Part shown: positions 11,401-23,424 of the stretch, in pieces
How the letters are laid out: every line of letters starts with the position of its first letter
Position numbering within the stretch: position 1 is the stretch's first letter
Assembly: GCA_964036275.1 (NCBI GenBank)
Contig: OZ038433.1
Location: 46,319,097-46,383,096, forward strand
DNA from: Litoditis marina
Taxonomy: Eukaryota > Nematoda > Chromadorea > Rhabditida > Rhabditidae
Direction: 5' to 3'
DNA: 64,000 nt
The notes under the pieces: generated by a model
What the model was told of the DNA's origin: nothing
What the model saw: the letters and a program-made list of their open reading frames with translations, nothing else
Database searches by the model: none
Made by a program: the position numbers and the translations under genes

Positions 11401-12373
11401 CACAGTGTATATGGCTTATATTTTCAAAGCTCTACACTGTGAATATTTCCCTAACCCGCTGTGTTTGTAGTTTGATCCCGTTGCTTTCAGGTTGAAATTG
11501 ACCAATGATGACATGTTTCGAGCCGGGATCGAACTACATCGAAGTTGTGGACATTTGTACCAACCGTCTGCTCATTTCGACATCCAATGTACTTGATTCC
11601 GTGTGCTTGGGCGGCCATTCCCACCTCAATTATGGGAAAACCAACCACTCCGAACATATAATCGACGCCCTGAAAACGAACCAAATGGTGAGGTTACCGC
11701 CATGCAGTCTCAAGTTAGTTCACTGTAGTTGCCCAGTGTACGTATACCGGCAATTTGTTCCCATCCTGCGTCTCTCGCTCAGCGCACTGTCTCGCGACAT
11801 CATATTTCGGCGGGATGTGAGAGCAGAGAAACAGCGCATGTTCAAAGTAGGACGATTATGTGGACCAATTCCCAGGTATCGGTCCTTCAAACTGCAATTG
11901 AAAAATGTAATGCAAGGACTGGAGATTTGGGATTGGTTCACATAATCGTCCTTTTTTAAGGAGACGCAAGTTGTGAAAGAAATGCCGGAATGTTCATGAA
12001 AACGGTCTCAGTTTTGCAGTTCCACCAATGTGCTTTTTTTGTAAAGTCACTAAATCTATCAGTTTTCAAATTTCGCATCTATTGTAAAGCACACAAATCA
12101 TTTGATTGGTGAAACAAAATTCAAACTCACACACACAACCCTCATTTTGTTGATCTACATGTTAATTAGTATTCGAAGTGCTAAGTGTAGCAATTTCCGA
12201 AGCTGTCTATTTTAGTGAGCTTTTGTTGGAAAACTGTAATTATGTAAGTTATCACATTTATTGTTGAGTTTTGACCTTTGATACTTCACTAACTGCAGTT
12301 TATATCACGTTTTAATAATGAGTACATTTACCTGATCTTTGAGACATTTGCAGAGTAGGCTAGCGCCGTCCAT
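8432..12373 (-). pseudogene. HACL1: 2-hydroxyacyl-CoA lyase, copy 2, truncated by the duplication junction
   Basis: Eight exons in one open frame: 12332-12373, 11565-11669, 10726-10847, 10394-10466, 10004-10081, 9313-9407, 8705-8820, 8432-8546. They total 746 nt, about 249 codons, while HACL1 proteins are near 570-580 residues. Recognisable pieces in order are RNEQ with catalytic Glu47, VVSGPG, IGGSS, MYGRPGAVYLDMP, and the start of the central domain with RPLVIVGKG and PGGKGV. After the last donor (GTGGGT at 8431 and leftward) the gene should continue, but 180 bp on, at 8253, the sequence becomes the end of the SelP-like duplicate. No exon for the C-terminal cofactor-binding domain is present. 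I infer a broken copy that cannot make active enzyme. It could still yield a truncated transcript, running antisense into the SelP-like copy. Confidence 0.85.
9430..9684. repeat. CAACCGGTTG-type MITE in a HACL intron
   Basis: AAGCAACCGG at the left and CAACCAAGTTGC at the right bracket several GGTTGCTTT / GGTTGATTT repeats in both orientations. A related element with GCAACCCGGTTGC ends is at 34822-34988. Confidence 0.65.
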
Positions 12374-14923
12374 TTTGGCAATTGATTGGAATGATAAGGA
12401 ACGCGATTGTTCGATAACAACACTACAGTGTGTTCAGGGGTCATAGGTCAAAATAGACCACACCTCTGTGTTTCGAGCCAACCACCTACTGTGAAAATCA
12501 TGATTTGTGTTTTTTCCAATACAAATTCATGAATAGACCCTATATAAAAATGTAAGAAAGGACATGCTGTGTGCTGTGTAACAACATTAACAAAATTGAG
12601 TGTGAGAAAACTCAAAATCTACAACATTTGATGAGAATATGCAAAACTCATTGAAAGTTTAGCGAGAATTTGATACATTTTCACCAGCTTTTCGGTTAAA
12701 CTAATCGTGGGTTAGTATTTGTTTAGGTTACCTGAGTAGGTATCCAGTTAACGTGATATATAATGTTTTTATTAGATTTGCAACTGGGTTGCACATTCAT
12801 TTAATAGGACACTGAGTTGCCAACAGGAAAAGTTACCAACTGCAGAGTCGGCCAAACAAGCATTTTTTATCGGTTTTAGTCCACCTACATCCACGGTGGA
12901 AATAATGACAGAGTGTTTCTCACGTGAGACCTCTCTCGTAAAGCGTGTTCCCTGTTCCATGTGTTAAATTTCACGTGGAAAGTGTCTTATTTTACTTCCC
13001 ACTTTCCTCATGAAAAAATATGCGAGATATTTCACTTAAAGGTTACGTGATGCGAGATGTCGCACGTGACGTGAAATATTTCACTTGAAATGCATCACTC
13101 GTGTGCCACCTGAAAGATGACGAGAGATGTCACTTGTTCTATTTCACGTGTTTTGTGCCGTCCCAAATGTCATGTTTTTATTAGATTTTCATTAGAGCCC
13201 GTGCGTTTCCAACTGTTAGTATTGAGTTACATACAAAATTTTGAAACAGTATAATATTCACGTGAAACATTTCCCGTGAAACTATTCCCTTTGAGACAAT
13301 TGATCTGAAACGTGTTTTTCTTTTAGTTGCCACCTTTCACGTAACTCACGTGAGAAGTGAGCGCGACGTTTCACGTATGTGTCTCTAGTTGTGTGACGGT
13401 GTGTTGTGTTTCTATGATATATGGATCAGCTGTCTTCTTACACCGTTTGATAGGCCGAGGGGAGAGCCACTCGAAGGAAAACCCTGCCTCATCTTTCTCA
13501 TTAGCCTTTCTGTTTTATTCATACAAATATAGTATTTCATTTGTTTTTTTTCATTTGTTCAACTATAGTACTCATCGTTCCTGCCTGCAATTCTATAGTA
13601 TAACAGTATGATATAAATAGAAATTTTTAACATCTTTTTAACATGTTAATATTTTTGTGGAACTAGTTTCATAAGCATTCAACGTGGGCAACTGAGCAAT
13701 CTTTACTTCACGACAAGGCTAGAATATTCTCGATACAAATCTATTAACCGTATATAGGGTTCGCAGTCCGGTGTGCTCACGTGAAATGAAACGTAATCCC
13801 GTAGCTTTTCGGTCAAAATTTGATTAATTTTTCGCGTTGTTTTCGTGTAGGGAGTGTCTCGAAATCATACTACAATTTGAATTGAGTATCATTGCCCATA
13901 AGGGTCCGTGAAGGGTGGAGGTATACTGTTAGACTGTTAGGCAATCGCACAGTCACGTGAGACATGTTAAACACATCAGAACTCAGAAACGTGCAATAAG
14001 AATGTGCACGATACCTCATTCTAAGGCTAACTTTACGTGACTATCATTTTGACTGTCACACATGACCTGAAGTATGTCTTCGGCTGTGTAACCGCCCGTG
14101 CGTTTTCAACTGACTGCTATTGAGAATTGAGTTGAATACAAAGTTATAAAAAAGGATAATATTCACGTGAGACATTTCACGTGAAACTATTCCAGTGAGA
14201 CATTTGATGTTAAACGTGTTTTCGAACTCGGTATATGAAGGTTTGAACTGACCCGTACTCTTTTCGTTTTCTGTCCGGAGTGCGTACGCTAGAACACACA
14301 CCTTCATTTTATTCTGCGTCTCCTCCTGTGCGCACTATTTCGCGACACCCGTGTCCCGGCGGGAAGGCATGAGCACGAAAATAGTATATGGTTGAGATAG
14401 ATCGGCATGTTCATGAACACGAACGCGAAAGTTATAGTGGGTGTCAAATTTATAAAAATTTCTGTCTCTGGCCGGAATCGAACCTGCGAGCAAAAGATTC
14501 ATAGCAGGGCGCTAACCACTGTGCTATTATAGTACATAACCAGCAAGCTTCGGAATCGAAGGAATATGTGCATTGCATACACAGCGAAAAGTGAGATGTA
14601 CAGTACCCTTCTGCCTTTCCGTTGGCGACGACTAAAGCTGAACTTCGAATATTTACTGTAGAAGTGTCAGTAGGAATGAACTCAAAATATATCAACTATC
14701 CATTACAGTGTGTTTTACCGAAACAAAAGTTTGAAACGTGAAAGCCAAAAGGGGAGACGATGAAAAAATTAACATAGAAAATAATATAGTAAAGATTCAA
14801 TACTAGAGCGACTATTATTTCTTTGTCTGAGTTAACCCATATAGGAAATGCCCCTCACTGATTTGTAGTTTGAACTCGATTCACTCTATAATTTTAAAAT
14901 TTTTTAGTCTCATCTGTTCCAGA
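12374..14923. promoter_or_regulatory. Divergent intergenic region, copy 2
   Basis: Second copy of the HACL / SelP-like intergenic region, identical to 2249-4798 wherever compared. It contains the same ten CACGTG sites and the same duplicated ~125-bp module, near 13197-13321 and 14096-14220. It drives the complete SelP-like gene to its right and the truncated HACL copy to its left. Confidence 0.6.
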
Positions 14924-17900
14924 ATGATTTCCCCCCAATTCGTTGTTTTATTCTGCGGTCTGCTCTTCTCCGTCTCCAATTCTTCTCCCTCTCTCTGTAC
15001 TCCCGGACAATTATCGATTGATGGAAGTGACGTCATCGAATCACATCGCGGATATCTATTATTGATTGTTTACATGCCGCTACAATGCTCACACTGTCAC
15101 CGACAATTGAGAGAGTAGGTTATGATTACTGTAGAGGGCGTATATTCTGGTAAGCGGCACTCAGTGTCATCGAGGTATAGAAGGGGCTGGCCAACCGACT
15201 GAGAATTATTGGTGGGCAACAACTATAATATGAGAATATGGTTTCAGTGATAGAGCGCGAGGTTTGAGAACAACACTTGTGCCAAAATATGTAAACTCTG
15301 TTTCAACAGTCATCATTTTACATCATTTTACAGTAGTTCGTCAAAAATTCAGGGAGCATTTCCTAACGAACGATTCATGATTTAGATTTCAGACTTTCAC
15401 ATATTGTGGTAAGAAATGTGCAGAATATACTACCGGTGTTTCGAAAAAATCCAAAAACGCCAACTAAGCAAACTTTCCCATTTCACACATTCAGATCATT
15501 CCTATTACTGTAGAGGGTTATGAGTGGAACTATACATTTCAATGTGTTTTCAGGTTGAGTGTCGTGGCCGAGAGTATTTCGGACCTGAAGATAGTCATCG
15601 TGTGTCCCGGATTTGAGGCCCCATCCTTAGTAGAAAGACTCCAACGAGAGGTACAGTTATATGAGAAACGCACAGGGGAATATTGTAATTTTTCAAACCT
15701 CTAAAATCATTTTCTCTTTTTTCACCGGACATCGAACATTGGAGAACTTTTCAAGATTTCAACTGACAGCGGTTCGGGGTTTACAGTTAGTTTCAACGGA
15801 ACTGTATTTTGGTTTTCGGTAATTTTTTGGTTACTGGCACAACGGTCACTAAACCCGGTTAGGTTACCGAAAAACCGGTTACATAAAGAACATGCCTGTT
15901 TCAGTTCCCTCTTCTGCTACTTCAAAGAGATGCTGACGGTGTGTTTCCGTCACGCGGGGCACAACATCACGACCAGGTTCTATACGACAGGTAGGGTGGA
16001 TGAGCGCAGCCAATTTGTAGTTTGATCTATATTGCTGTCGTAATACACGAAATTCCACCGAAAAGCAAATGGCTCCAACCACAGACGAATTATTCGATGC
16101 CGGCTTAATGGCACTCGAATGTTTCGTACGGTCTACATAGCTGTATGTAAGAGAGTGTCAGACAATGCTATATAACCAGTTTTCAACGAAACTTTTATAT
16201 AGCTGTCGAGTCCAAAAACCTCATTGAGAATTTTCGATTTTCCCCGGCCTAGTTAACGAATTCTGATCACGAAGAAACGGGATCCGACTACAAATAATCC
16301 GGAATAATGCAACATATACCGTGTAGTCTAGTTTTTGAGAGAATTGAGCGTACCTAACATTCTCTATTTGGGAAGCTGGCCTATAGGGTGTTTTCTGCCC
16401 CAGTTTGCTGTGGCAGTTGCTTTTCTGTTGGAACACGCCGTAGATCGACAGCAAACTACAATCTAGTTTTTCTCACTGCCTATGACCAAATTATGCGAGT
16501 TGCTAAAAGTGTTAAATACGATGGGAACACGTTAATCTCACGTGATGAACGAAAATTACGTAGCAGTAAAAATAGAGACTGCGAAGTTATGAACTAAGAA
16601 ACGTATCTTGTAGCTCGTGAACTGATGTGCACGGCGAGAACGAACCCTATAAACCATTTCTATTGCGGCTCCTAGAGTACATAATGAAACTTTCCTTGAC
16701 TGTTTTTGATACGGTAGCAATCCCTCCAAGACCTTATTATAGAAGTCATGAGCAACTTATCACAAACTTCTCATGAGAACATAATGATTATAATGGTTCA
16801 ACATGAGTTCATGAGAAGCTGATGAGGTGTTCATGAGATTCTCATGAGAAACTCGTATGAGTTTCCCATGGGGTTGTATCGTTCGCTACTCCGCCTGATG
16901 CGTACCTCACTTTCGTTGAAAATGATTTGGAACACTCATTGTTTTAGATGCGGTCGTGTCTCCCATACCATCTCGCATGCCCGCGGCGAGTTGACCTCAT
17001 ACAAGGACACCCTGGAGGCAATAGAGTCCGCCCGCCACCATGCCAAGTGCGGATGGTGTCAATACGACTCAAAGGAGGGCAGGGAAATGGCCAGAAAACA
17101 ACAAATCAGAAAGGTTGGTAAAGCCTATTCAATCCCCACTGAAACCTATGCAGTGGGGTTGTTAATTTCAAACACGATTCGAAACGAACTCAAAATTACT
17201 CGAAACTTCGAGTTTCGAGTCAGATTCGAAATTCCGCACTCGAAAATATTTAGAAACTCGATACTCGATAAGATGATAACTCGAAGTGTACTCAAAACTT
17301 TTACCTGGATTATTCAACGCGATTGAGAAATCTACTTCGCAGAGTGCACATACCAGTTTGAATACTTTTTTCCCATGTAAAAACTGCGTTTTGTTATATT
17401 CATACTGACATGTTCCCAATCAGCCGGTGAGAATGGTGAAAACCGTAAGGCTCAAAATACAAACCATTCATCTAATTCATGAGTTTTCAGCAAGTGAACG
17501 CCTATTTGCGGCCGAATCGAACCGAGAGAAAAAGATCAGAGGACGGAGTTCGGCGGTCGGATGTGACTAGAAACGGACAGAACTATTATCAGAATCGACA
17601 ACAACAAAGTCAACAACAACAAAGTCAACAACAACAATATCAACAGCAAACACCAACTCAGCGCTCTCAGCAGCAGCCAGTTCAACAACAGTTTCAACAA
17701 CAAGCACAACAACGTCAATATCAACAAAACTATCAACAACCAACACAGACGTATCGACCTCAACAGCAGAGACAAGCACAGGGATATAGCCAGAGCGGTC
17801 ACTCTGCCCAGGGAACTCAGCAACAGAGAGATTATTACGCACGCCAACAACAAGACAGGCAGACCCAATATGGTCAACAACAACAACAACAACAACAACA

Positions 17901-20900
17901 TCGTCAACAAGGACAGGCGCAGAGTGAGTTTCGCATCATGTTTTAGTATAGAGGTTGACTAGGACTAAGTTGTAGTTTGATCTGCCTCTTTTGATCAGTT
18001 CGCTGTGTTTGAATCGGATGCGTGTTAGAGCATCATATTCACTAGAAGTAGATGGGATCGGGACGTAAATTTTGCCACACGTTTGTGAAATGTATTTATA
18101 GGAAAGGATCATAGCTGTTTTGTAGTTTGAACTCGATACACGTCATATAGCAACGGGACCAAACTACAAACACATCTAGTTGGGTAAAATACACCGTTGA
18201 GGCCTTCTTTGAAAACGTGAATCATGCAACAGTTTCCACGTGACTAAGCACTTGACTACTAATACTACGTACTTTCAGGTGCGCACTATGATCATAACCA
18301 GCACTATGCCCCTCGTCCTACCAGTAGTCAGGTGGACTCGCAATTTGACCAGAGACGATCGGAGGCAAACTATCAAAACAGAGAACAGAGTCAGGCGAGA
18401 TACCCACAGACGCCCCAAATACACACTCAAAACTCTCAAAACTATCCGGTAAGAAGGATTCTGGTTGATTATTTTGATTTTTAAACACATAACAACTTCG
18501 AACTGTGGTCGGAATATGCAGAGGAGTAGCTAGGTATAGGGGATGATAAATTTACAATTTTCTGTTTCTCGCCGGAATCGAACCTGAGAGCAAAAGTTTC
18601 GTAACTAGGCGCTGCCCACTGCGCTATGTGAGTACATGGTGAACCAACTTTGGAATCGGAGACACGTGGTCGTACTCAGCACAAAGTGAGATGTACAGTA
18701 CCCTCCCGCATTTTGATTTGCAACGACTATAACGTGACTCCACGCTGGGGCGCTCCAGGTTCTATTCCATGGCAATCAAAAGATCACTCTGAAACTTTCT
18801 ACTAACAGCCAAATACGCCTTCTATTTTCACTTTAACGTCTTCTTCTAGTCCATTGTCAGTCACGTGAAACATGTGGAACACAGCAGAACTCAGAAACGT
18901 GTAATGACAAAGTGCACGATGTCTCATTAGAATGATAACTTTATGTGACTATTCAAGTACAGTATAAATTCTTCTTCTAGTACAGTTCTCACCTAAATGT
19001 TCTGAAGTTCAGGAACGCTTTCAACCCACGAACCAAGCCGTATCGCAAAGTCAATCGAGCAGCACAACCGGAAGCACTGGTTCGTTATACTCATTACACC
19101 AATACTCCCTATTTATGTAGAAACGCTTTCCTTTTGACAGTATACTTATTTATGGTAGTTTGCTACTGTGAATTTGTATTTAGAAGATTCAGGACTTCCA
19201 AAGTAAATAACGTACACGTTTTCTATCCCAAATGTCTACTTCGTGACCGAAAAGTTGCGCTCGAAGCTGGTACGACACTGATTGCGTTTCGAACTCCAAG
19301 TTCAGTGAATACGCTATGTGAGAAAAGTTCATTTTTTTCACGAAACACGATTCAATGATGCCATCAACAATAGTCCACTAAGGTGAATCCGTTTTTTATT
19401 AATTTAAATGTTTCAGAGAGTTCACGAAATTCATACGGAGAAGATGACGACTATGAGTACTATGAAGACACAATTGGCACCACGCCAAAAACAGAAGTGG
19501 GCGAATAATAATTATTATTCAATACTTTAGAAAATTAACAACTTCATACATAAATGTCCTGGCACCGTAGCCAAGTATGTAAGTTTGATCATCTCAACTG
19601 GCCAGATACCTGATCACGTACTGTCTCACCTAAAAAATCGATTGTCTATGTTTAACCATTGACAATTTGCCTCAGACCAACTATCAGATCTAGAATCAGA
19701 TCAACTATCAGATCAGATCTATAATATCTGTAGTTTCTGAGCAAGCTTCGATTTTCAACAAAGACTGGCGTGCAACTAAGAGCATTAATATAATACTCGG
19801 CCGATTTTGAGATGGTTTCAGTGTTGCTTCTTATTATTCAAAAAGTAACCGAAAACAAGATCGTCTAGAACATAAACTATCTTATTCATGTCACGTCCAA
19901 GAAAATGTGGACGTGGGCTATTCCTCCTCAAATCTATTCTTGTCCCTTTGCACTTTCTAAGAATGGGGGTCAGACAGGAAGGCGGTAGTCAAATATCCCC
20001 CCTTTTCTTTCGCGGGAGAGACGAGGTTCATTCGACTGCGAGAAGACAAACAATGCCAGTCAACCACAAAAAGATAGGCCTACCGGCGGTGGAATAAACT
20101 TTCTCGTAGAAATTTGTACGGAAACGGGAAATATACTAAAAGTGAAGTGAATAGTCACGTGAAGTTAGCTGTTAGCATTCTACAATGGCATCGTGGACTT
20201 TTCATAGCACGTTACTGAGTTTTGATGTGTTTGCCATGTTACACGTGATGAAACGCAATGTCTCTCTGCTCTACGCAATGTCATACGCAATGTCTCTATG
20301 CTCAAAATAATAGAGATAATAATAACAATCGACGGACTGCACAAAATCATCCTAAAGGGATTGTGAACTATTGAAGGGATTAGAAAGGTTCGAGACAATA
20401 CTTTGACTTTCAGTAGATTGGGTCTTCAGGGCTAATGTATAGTTAAATATTGGGTAAATATCTTTTGCAGACCCAGATTCCTCGACCATCTTCTTTTTTT
20501 CCCACGGCAGCCATGTCCCATTTTCCCCAGTCCTTCCAGAATATGAACTCCAATCAGGTGAGGAAACCAGAAACTTAATTATTGAAGTATATTTTTCATA
20601 TTCTCATTGAAAGTTAAACGAACTGTCCTTCAGTTCACCGAACGATTGAAACTCACAGTATACTGCTGCAATTTCTCATGACGGTTTTTCTAAAAAAAAA
20701 ACACGTTTAATGAATTATTATTTATCATCATAATATACTATAAGGTTAGCCTCCATCTAAACATGTACAGTACTCAGATAGTTTCAATCTCATTTACGTG
20801 AACCCGCGTGATACGGTAATACTTTTCAGTTCAACCATCAGTTCGGCCAGATGATTTCTGAAGACAACATTCCCTGCGCAGCATATACGGACGATATATG

Positions 20901-23413
20901 CTATCAACAGGTGACTCAATGACACAACCATATACTCTGTTTCACGAATCGATGTCTTTATACAGTAATTCGTCGAATATCCAGAAGACCTCTTTGAACT
21001 GGTAGTTGCCGAAGCGAATCAGAAGGTCTTGTGTTTCCAATCTCGGGGAACAGGTCATAGTGTTATCAAAGATAGTCAAGTCAAATGTTTTTGAATTTCA
21101 TTTTTAGCAAGAAAAATTCGGGGCTGCTGGTTTGTCCAAATGTTGCTCCAAGGGTATATATTTCACGGATCTCTGCGTTCCCGGAAAATGTACGAACACC
21201 AGCGTCCAGTTGTGTTGTCTGCAGAAGTTCTTGCAAGTAGGTTCAGATTTTTATTAATACATAATTGAAACTTGGCAACATTTTCAATATATAAACTTTT
21301 GGCCGAGTACACAACTGTCATTTCTTTTCTTCCACTTTTTCAGGCTATAACTTGCGTAGTAAATCATTCTTGTTCCAATCCGCTGTGTTTGTAGTTTGAT
21401 GGCGGCGCCATTTGCGCAGAATGTTCCTTATTTACCTCCACCCGCCCGATTCTTACTCAAAATGAACCACTTCATTTCAAAAAAGTTGCTCGATCCAAAT
21501 GTGATTATATGATGAATATTTAGATTGAAATGTATAATATGTTTTTCAGGCGAAATATTCGTGCTGTGAAGATGATTCGCAGAGTGACAACACGACAAGT
21601 ACCAACAAGTTCAGCAAGTGCTGTTATACCAAGTTCGTCGAAAAGGTGAGACAGGAAGAGTGGAATATTAATTTTCTCAAAAGTGTTGCTTTCCAAAAGA
21701 ACATCTCATGTACGTTCCACAAACAATCCCACATATACTGTTAGTCAACCAGTCACCTGAAACATGTTAACCCGCCGAACTCGGAAACGCGAATTGACAA
21801 AGTGCACGTTATAGTCGTCGCCAATGGAAAAGCGGGAGGGTACTGTATATCTCACTTTCCGCTGTGTATTCACAAATGTCTTCGATTCCAAAGCTTTCCT
21901 GTTATATGCTCTAATAGCGCATTGGTTGGCGGAATGCTACGAATCTTTTGCTCGCAGGTTCTAATCCGTTCAGAGACAGAACTGTAAATAATTGCACCCA
22001 CTATACCTCATTAGAATGTTAACTTCACTTGACCTTCCATTTACTTCAAGTATCTTCATTCGACCAACAAAGACAGCCAAACCCCTGTCAATTTCACGTG
22101 GTTCATTCATGTAATACACATTTGGGCTCATTGAACATTAGCACTTCAAACGGAGATTAAAAAACTAAAACCTAGGGCATAACACACTTTAGTGCTGGAG
22201 ATAACAGAAATGTTTAGTATTTTTCGTTTCCTATAATCGTCCTTTCGGAATGTGTTATAATGCAGTATTTGGAGAACTGTTGCTCTTTCTCATGAATGTT
22301 ACTTCAATGCTATATGAAGTAGCACTTTCGTCATTTCAGAATGATTGTTGTACGGTAGAGGCGGCTAAGTCCTATTGGGGCTCTGTAAATGAAGTCTGCT
22401 ATCCTAATACGAAAGTCGACTACAGCACCGTTAAGATAGAGGTGAGCGCAAAACCGGAATGGTTTTTGCTTATGAAGACATTTACTGAGAGAACATCAAA
22501 CAAAACTTTCGAGGTTCTGCCCACTGACGGGGCGGTGATTCTTCACACGTTCCGAAGCTCAGCGAGTTATGTCCTTCTAATTTCTACTGCAGAGACTCAT
22601 ACAGTACACATAAACAACTTTCCTGTGATTAGAAATGAAAACAACTATACATCCTAGTGCCCTTGGGTTATTTCTTGTGAAAGAGAATGCTATCACTTTC
22701 GAAATAGAACACGAAATTAGAATCTGTATATTTGTCTGCATTCTCACTGAAACTTGCCAATCAGGACGAAGGGGTTTTCGAGAAAGTACAATTGTTCTTG
22801 AAAGTGTTACTGTGTTTTCGCTGTAACAGGGATGATCCTCGTTTCACAAGAAATTCAATAAGTTTGAAACCTCTAACATGGTGAAAAATAATTTTGAATG
22901 TTCACTGGCACGCTGCCGAAGTGTAGTTGTCCGTAAACTATTTTACTCCCACTCTGCCCACAACTTCTCATTTCTTTCGATCAATATCTTTTGCGGCTCA
23001 ATAGTTCGCGCAGACTTCTCTGTTTATTCAGCTACAGTACGGACTCTGCACTATGACACTGATTCGGTCAAACCCCCGTTTTGCTCGACTATCGATTTTT
23101 GCAAATACCTAATTTCAGTTTAATTTGGTTGGTCAAATAACAAACACCCACTTTTACTTACGGGTATCGATTCTTGTTTTTGATACTGCAGAAGACTATT
23201 TTGCGATTATCTACTTCTACAAACATTTAACTTTAATCGATTTGGTCGATACCAGTTTTTTATTTATCGATTTTTACAAACATCTAATTTCAGGTCATTT
23301 TTTCGGAAGGAGTTCGTGTGGTGGATTTGGGAGAAAATCGTCTATGGGATTATGAATGTAGAAATGGCGGCAACCGAGTACAGTACGCATATCTGCCGGA
23401 TTCAGAGAATTAA
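14924..23413 (+). CDS. Secreted protein: selenoprotein-P N-terminal domain, Q-rich middle, Cys-rich C-terminus
   Basis: Fourteen exons join in one frame (1905 nt, 634 aa): 14924-15114, 15554-15650, 15905-15990, 16948-17113, 17491-17923, 18279-18448, 19013-19079, 19417-19496, 20471-20557, 20830-20910, 21108-21236, 21550-21645, 22340-22441, 23294-23413. The ATG lies 2 nt after TTCCAG, a likely trans-splice site. Residues 1-20 look like a signal peptide. Residues ~25-180 match the SelP_N fold: QCSHC with a CxxC where vertebrate SelP has UxxC, then LKIVIVCPGFEAPS, LYDRCGRVSHTI, and KCGWC. Residues ~180-430 are rich in Gln (mostly CAA), Tyr, Ser and Arg, with an acidic DDDYEYYED patch. Residues ~460-634 hold 16 cysteines with four or five CC pairs, a domain I do not recognise. 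The redox role is inferred from SelP. All active-site codons are Cys; I see no in-frame TGA. Confidence 0.85.
18535..18731 (-). repeat. tRNA-like MITE in SelP-like intron 6
   Basis: Member of the tRNA-like family in minus orientation, with a degenerate B box (GGTTCGATTCC read on the minus strand near 18572-18582) and the CAGTACCCTC block. It is followed at about 18846-18982 by a CACGTG-type MITE. Confidence 0.8.
18846..18982 (+). repeat. CACGTG-type MITE in SelP-like intron 6
   Basis: Carries TCACGTGAAACATGT, CAGAACTCAGAAACGTG, AAAGTGCACGATG and TATGTGACTATTCAA, in the family order. The ends are degenerate. Its right end lies about 30 bp before the exon 7 acceptor at 19012. Confidence 0.75.
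21734..22053 (+). repeat. CACGTG-type MITE interrupted by a tRNA-like MITE
   Basis: The outer element starts TATACTGTTAGTCAACC and resumes after the insertion with CCTCATTAGAATG, ending CTTCAAGTAT. The inner element fills 21810-22005. The family consensus reads GCACGATGCCTCATTAG across the break, so the insertion site is precise. The inner element is flanked by TA on both sides. Confidence 0.85.
21810..22005 (+). repeat. tRNA-like MITE nested in a CACGTG-type MITE
   Basis: Starts TATAGTCGTCGCCAATGG and ends GCACCCACTATA. The A-box-like part is AATAGCGCATTGGTTGGCGG and the B-box-like part AGGTTCTAATCC. The clean nesting defines this family's ends and a TA target duplication, as for Tc1/mariner-type MITEs rather than SINEs. 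Confidence 0.8.
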
Positions 23414-23418
23414 AGAGA

Positions 23419-23424
23419 AATAAA
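23419..23424 (+). terminator. Polyadenylation signal AATAAA of the SelP-like gene
   Basis: A canonical AATAAA starts 6 nt after the TAA stop at 23411-23413. It implies a very short 3' UTR, normal for nematodes. Confidence 0.75.

Larger units (their letters stand above)
8253..18377. repeat. Complete second unit of the 10.1-kb tandem duplication
   Basis: The unit carries the 5' part of the HACL gene on the minus strand (eight exons), the divergent intergenic region, and exons 1-5 plus most of exon 6 of the SelP-like gene on the plus strand. At its right edge the SelP-like gene continues uninterrupted into unique DNA, so this copy of that gene is whole. At its left edge the HACL gene is cut. 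Unit bounds are inferred from the break at 8252/8253 and the constant 10125 offset. The prediction that 8253-10125 also lies just left of base 1 cannot be tested here. Confidence 0.8.

Noticed and set aside
19888..20097. 69-aa frame in SelP-like intron 8
   Set aside because: No conserved pattern and no transcript signals; treated as intron.
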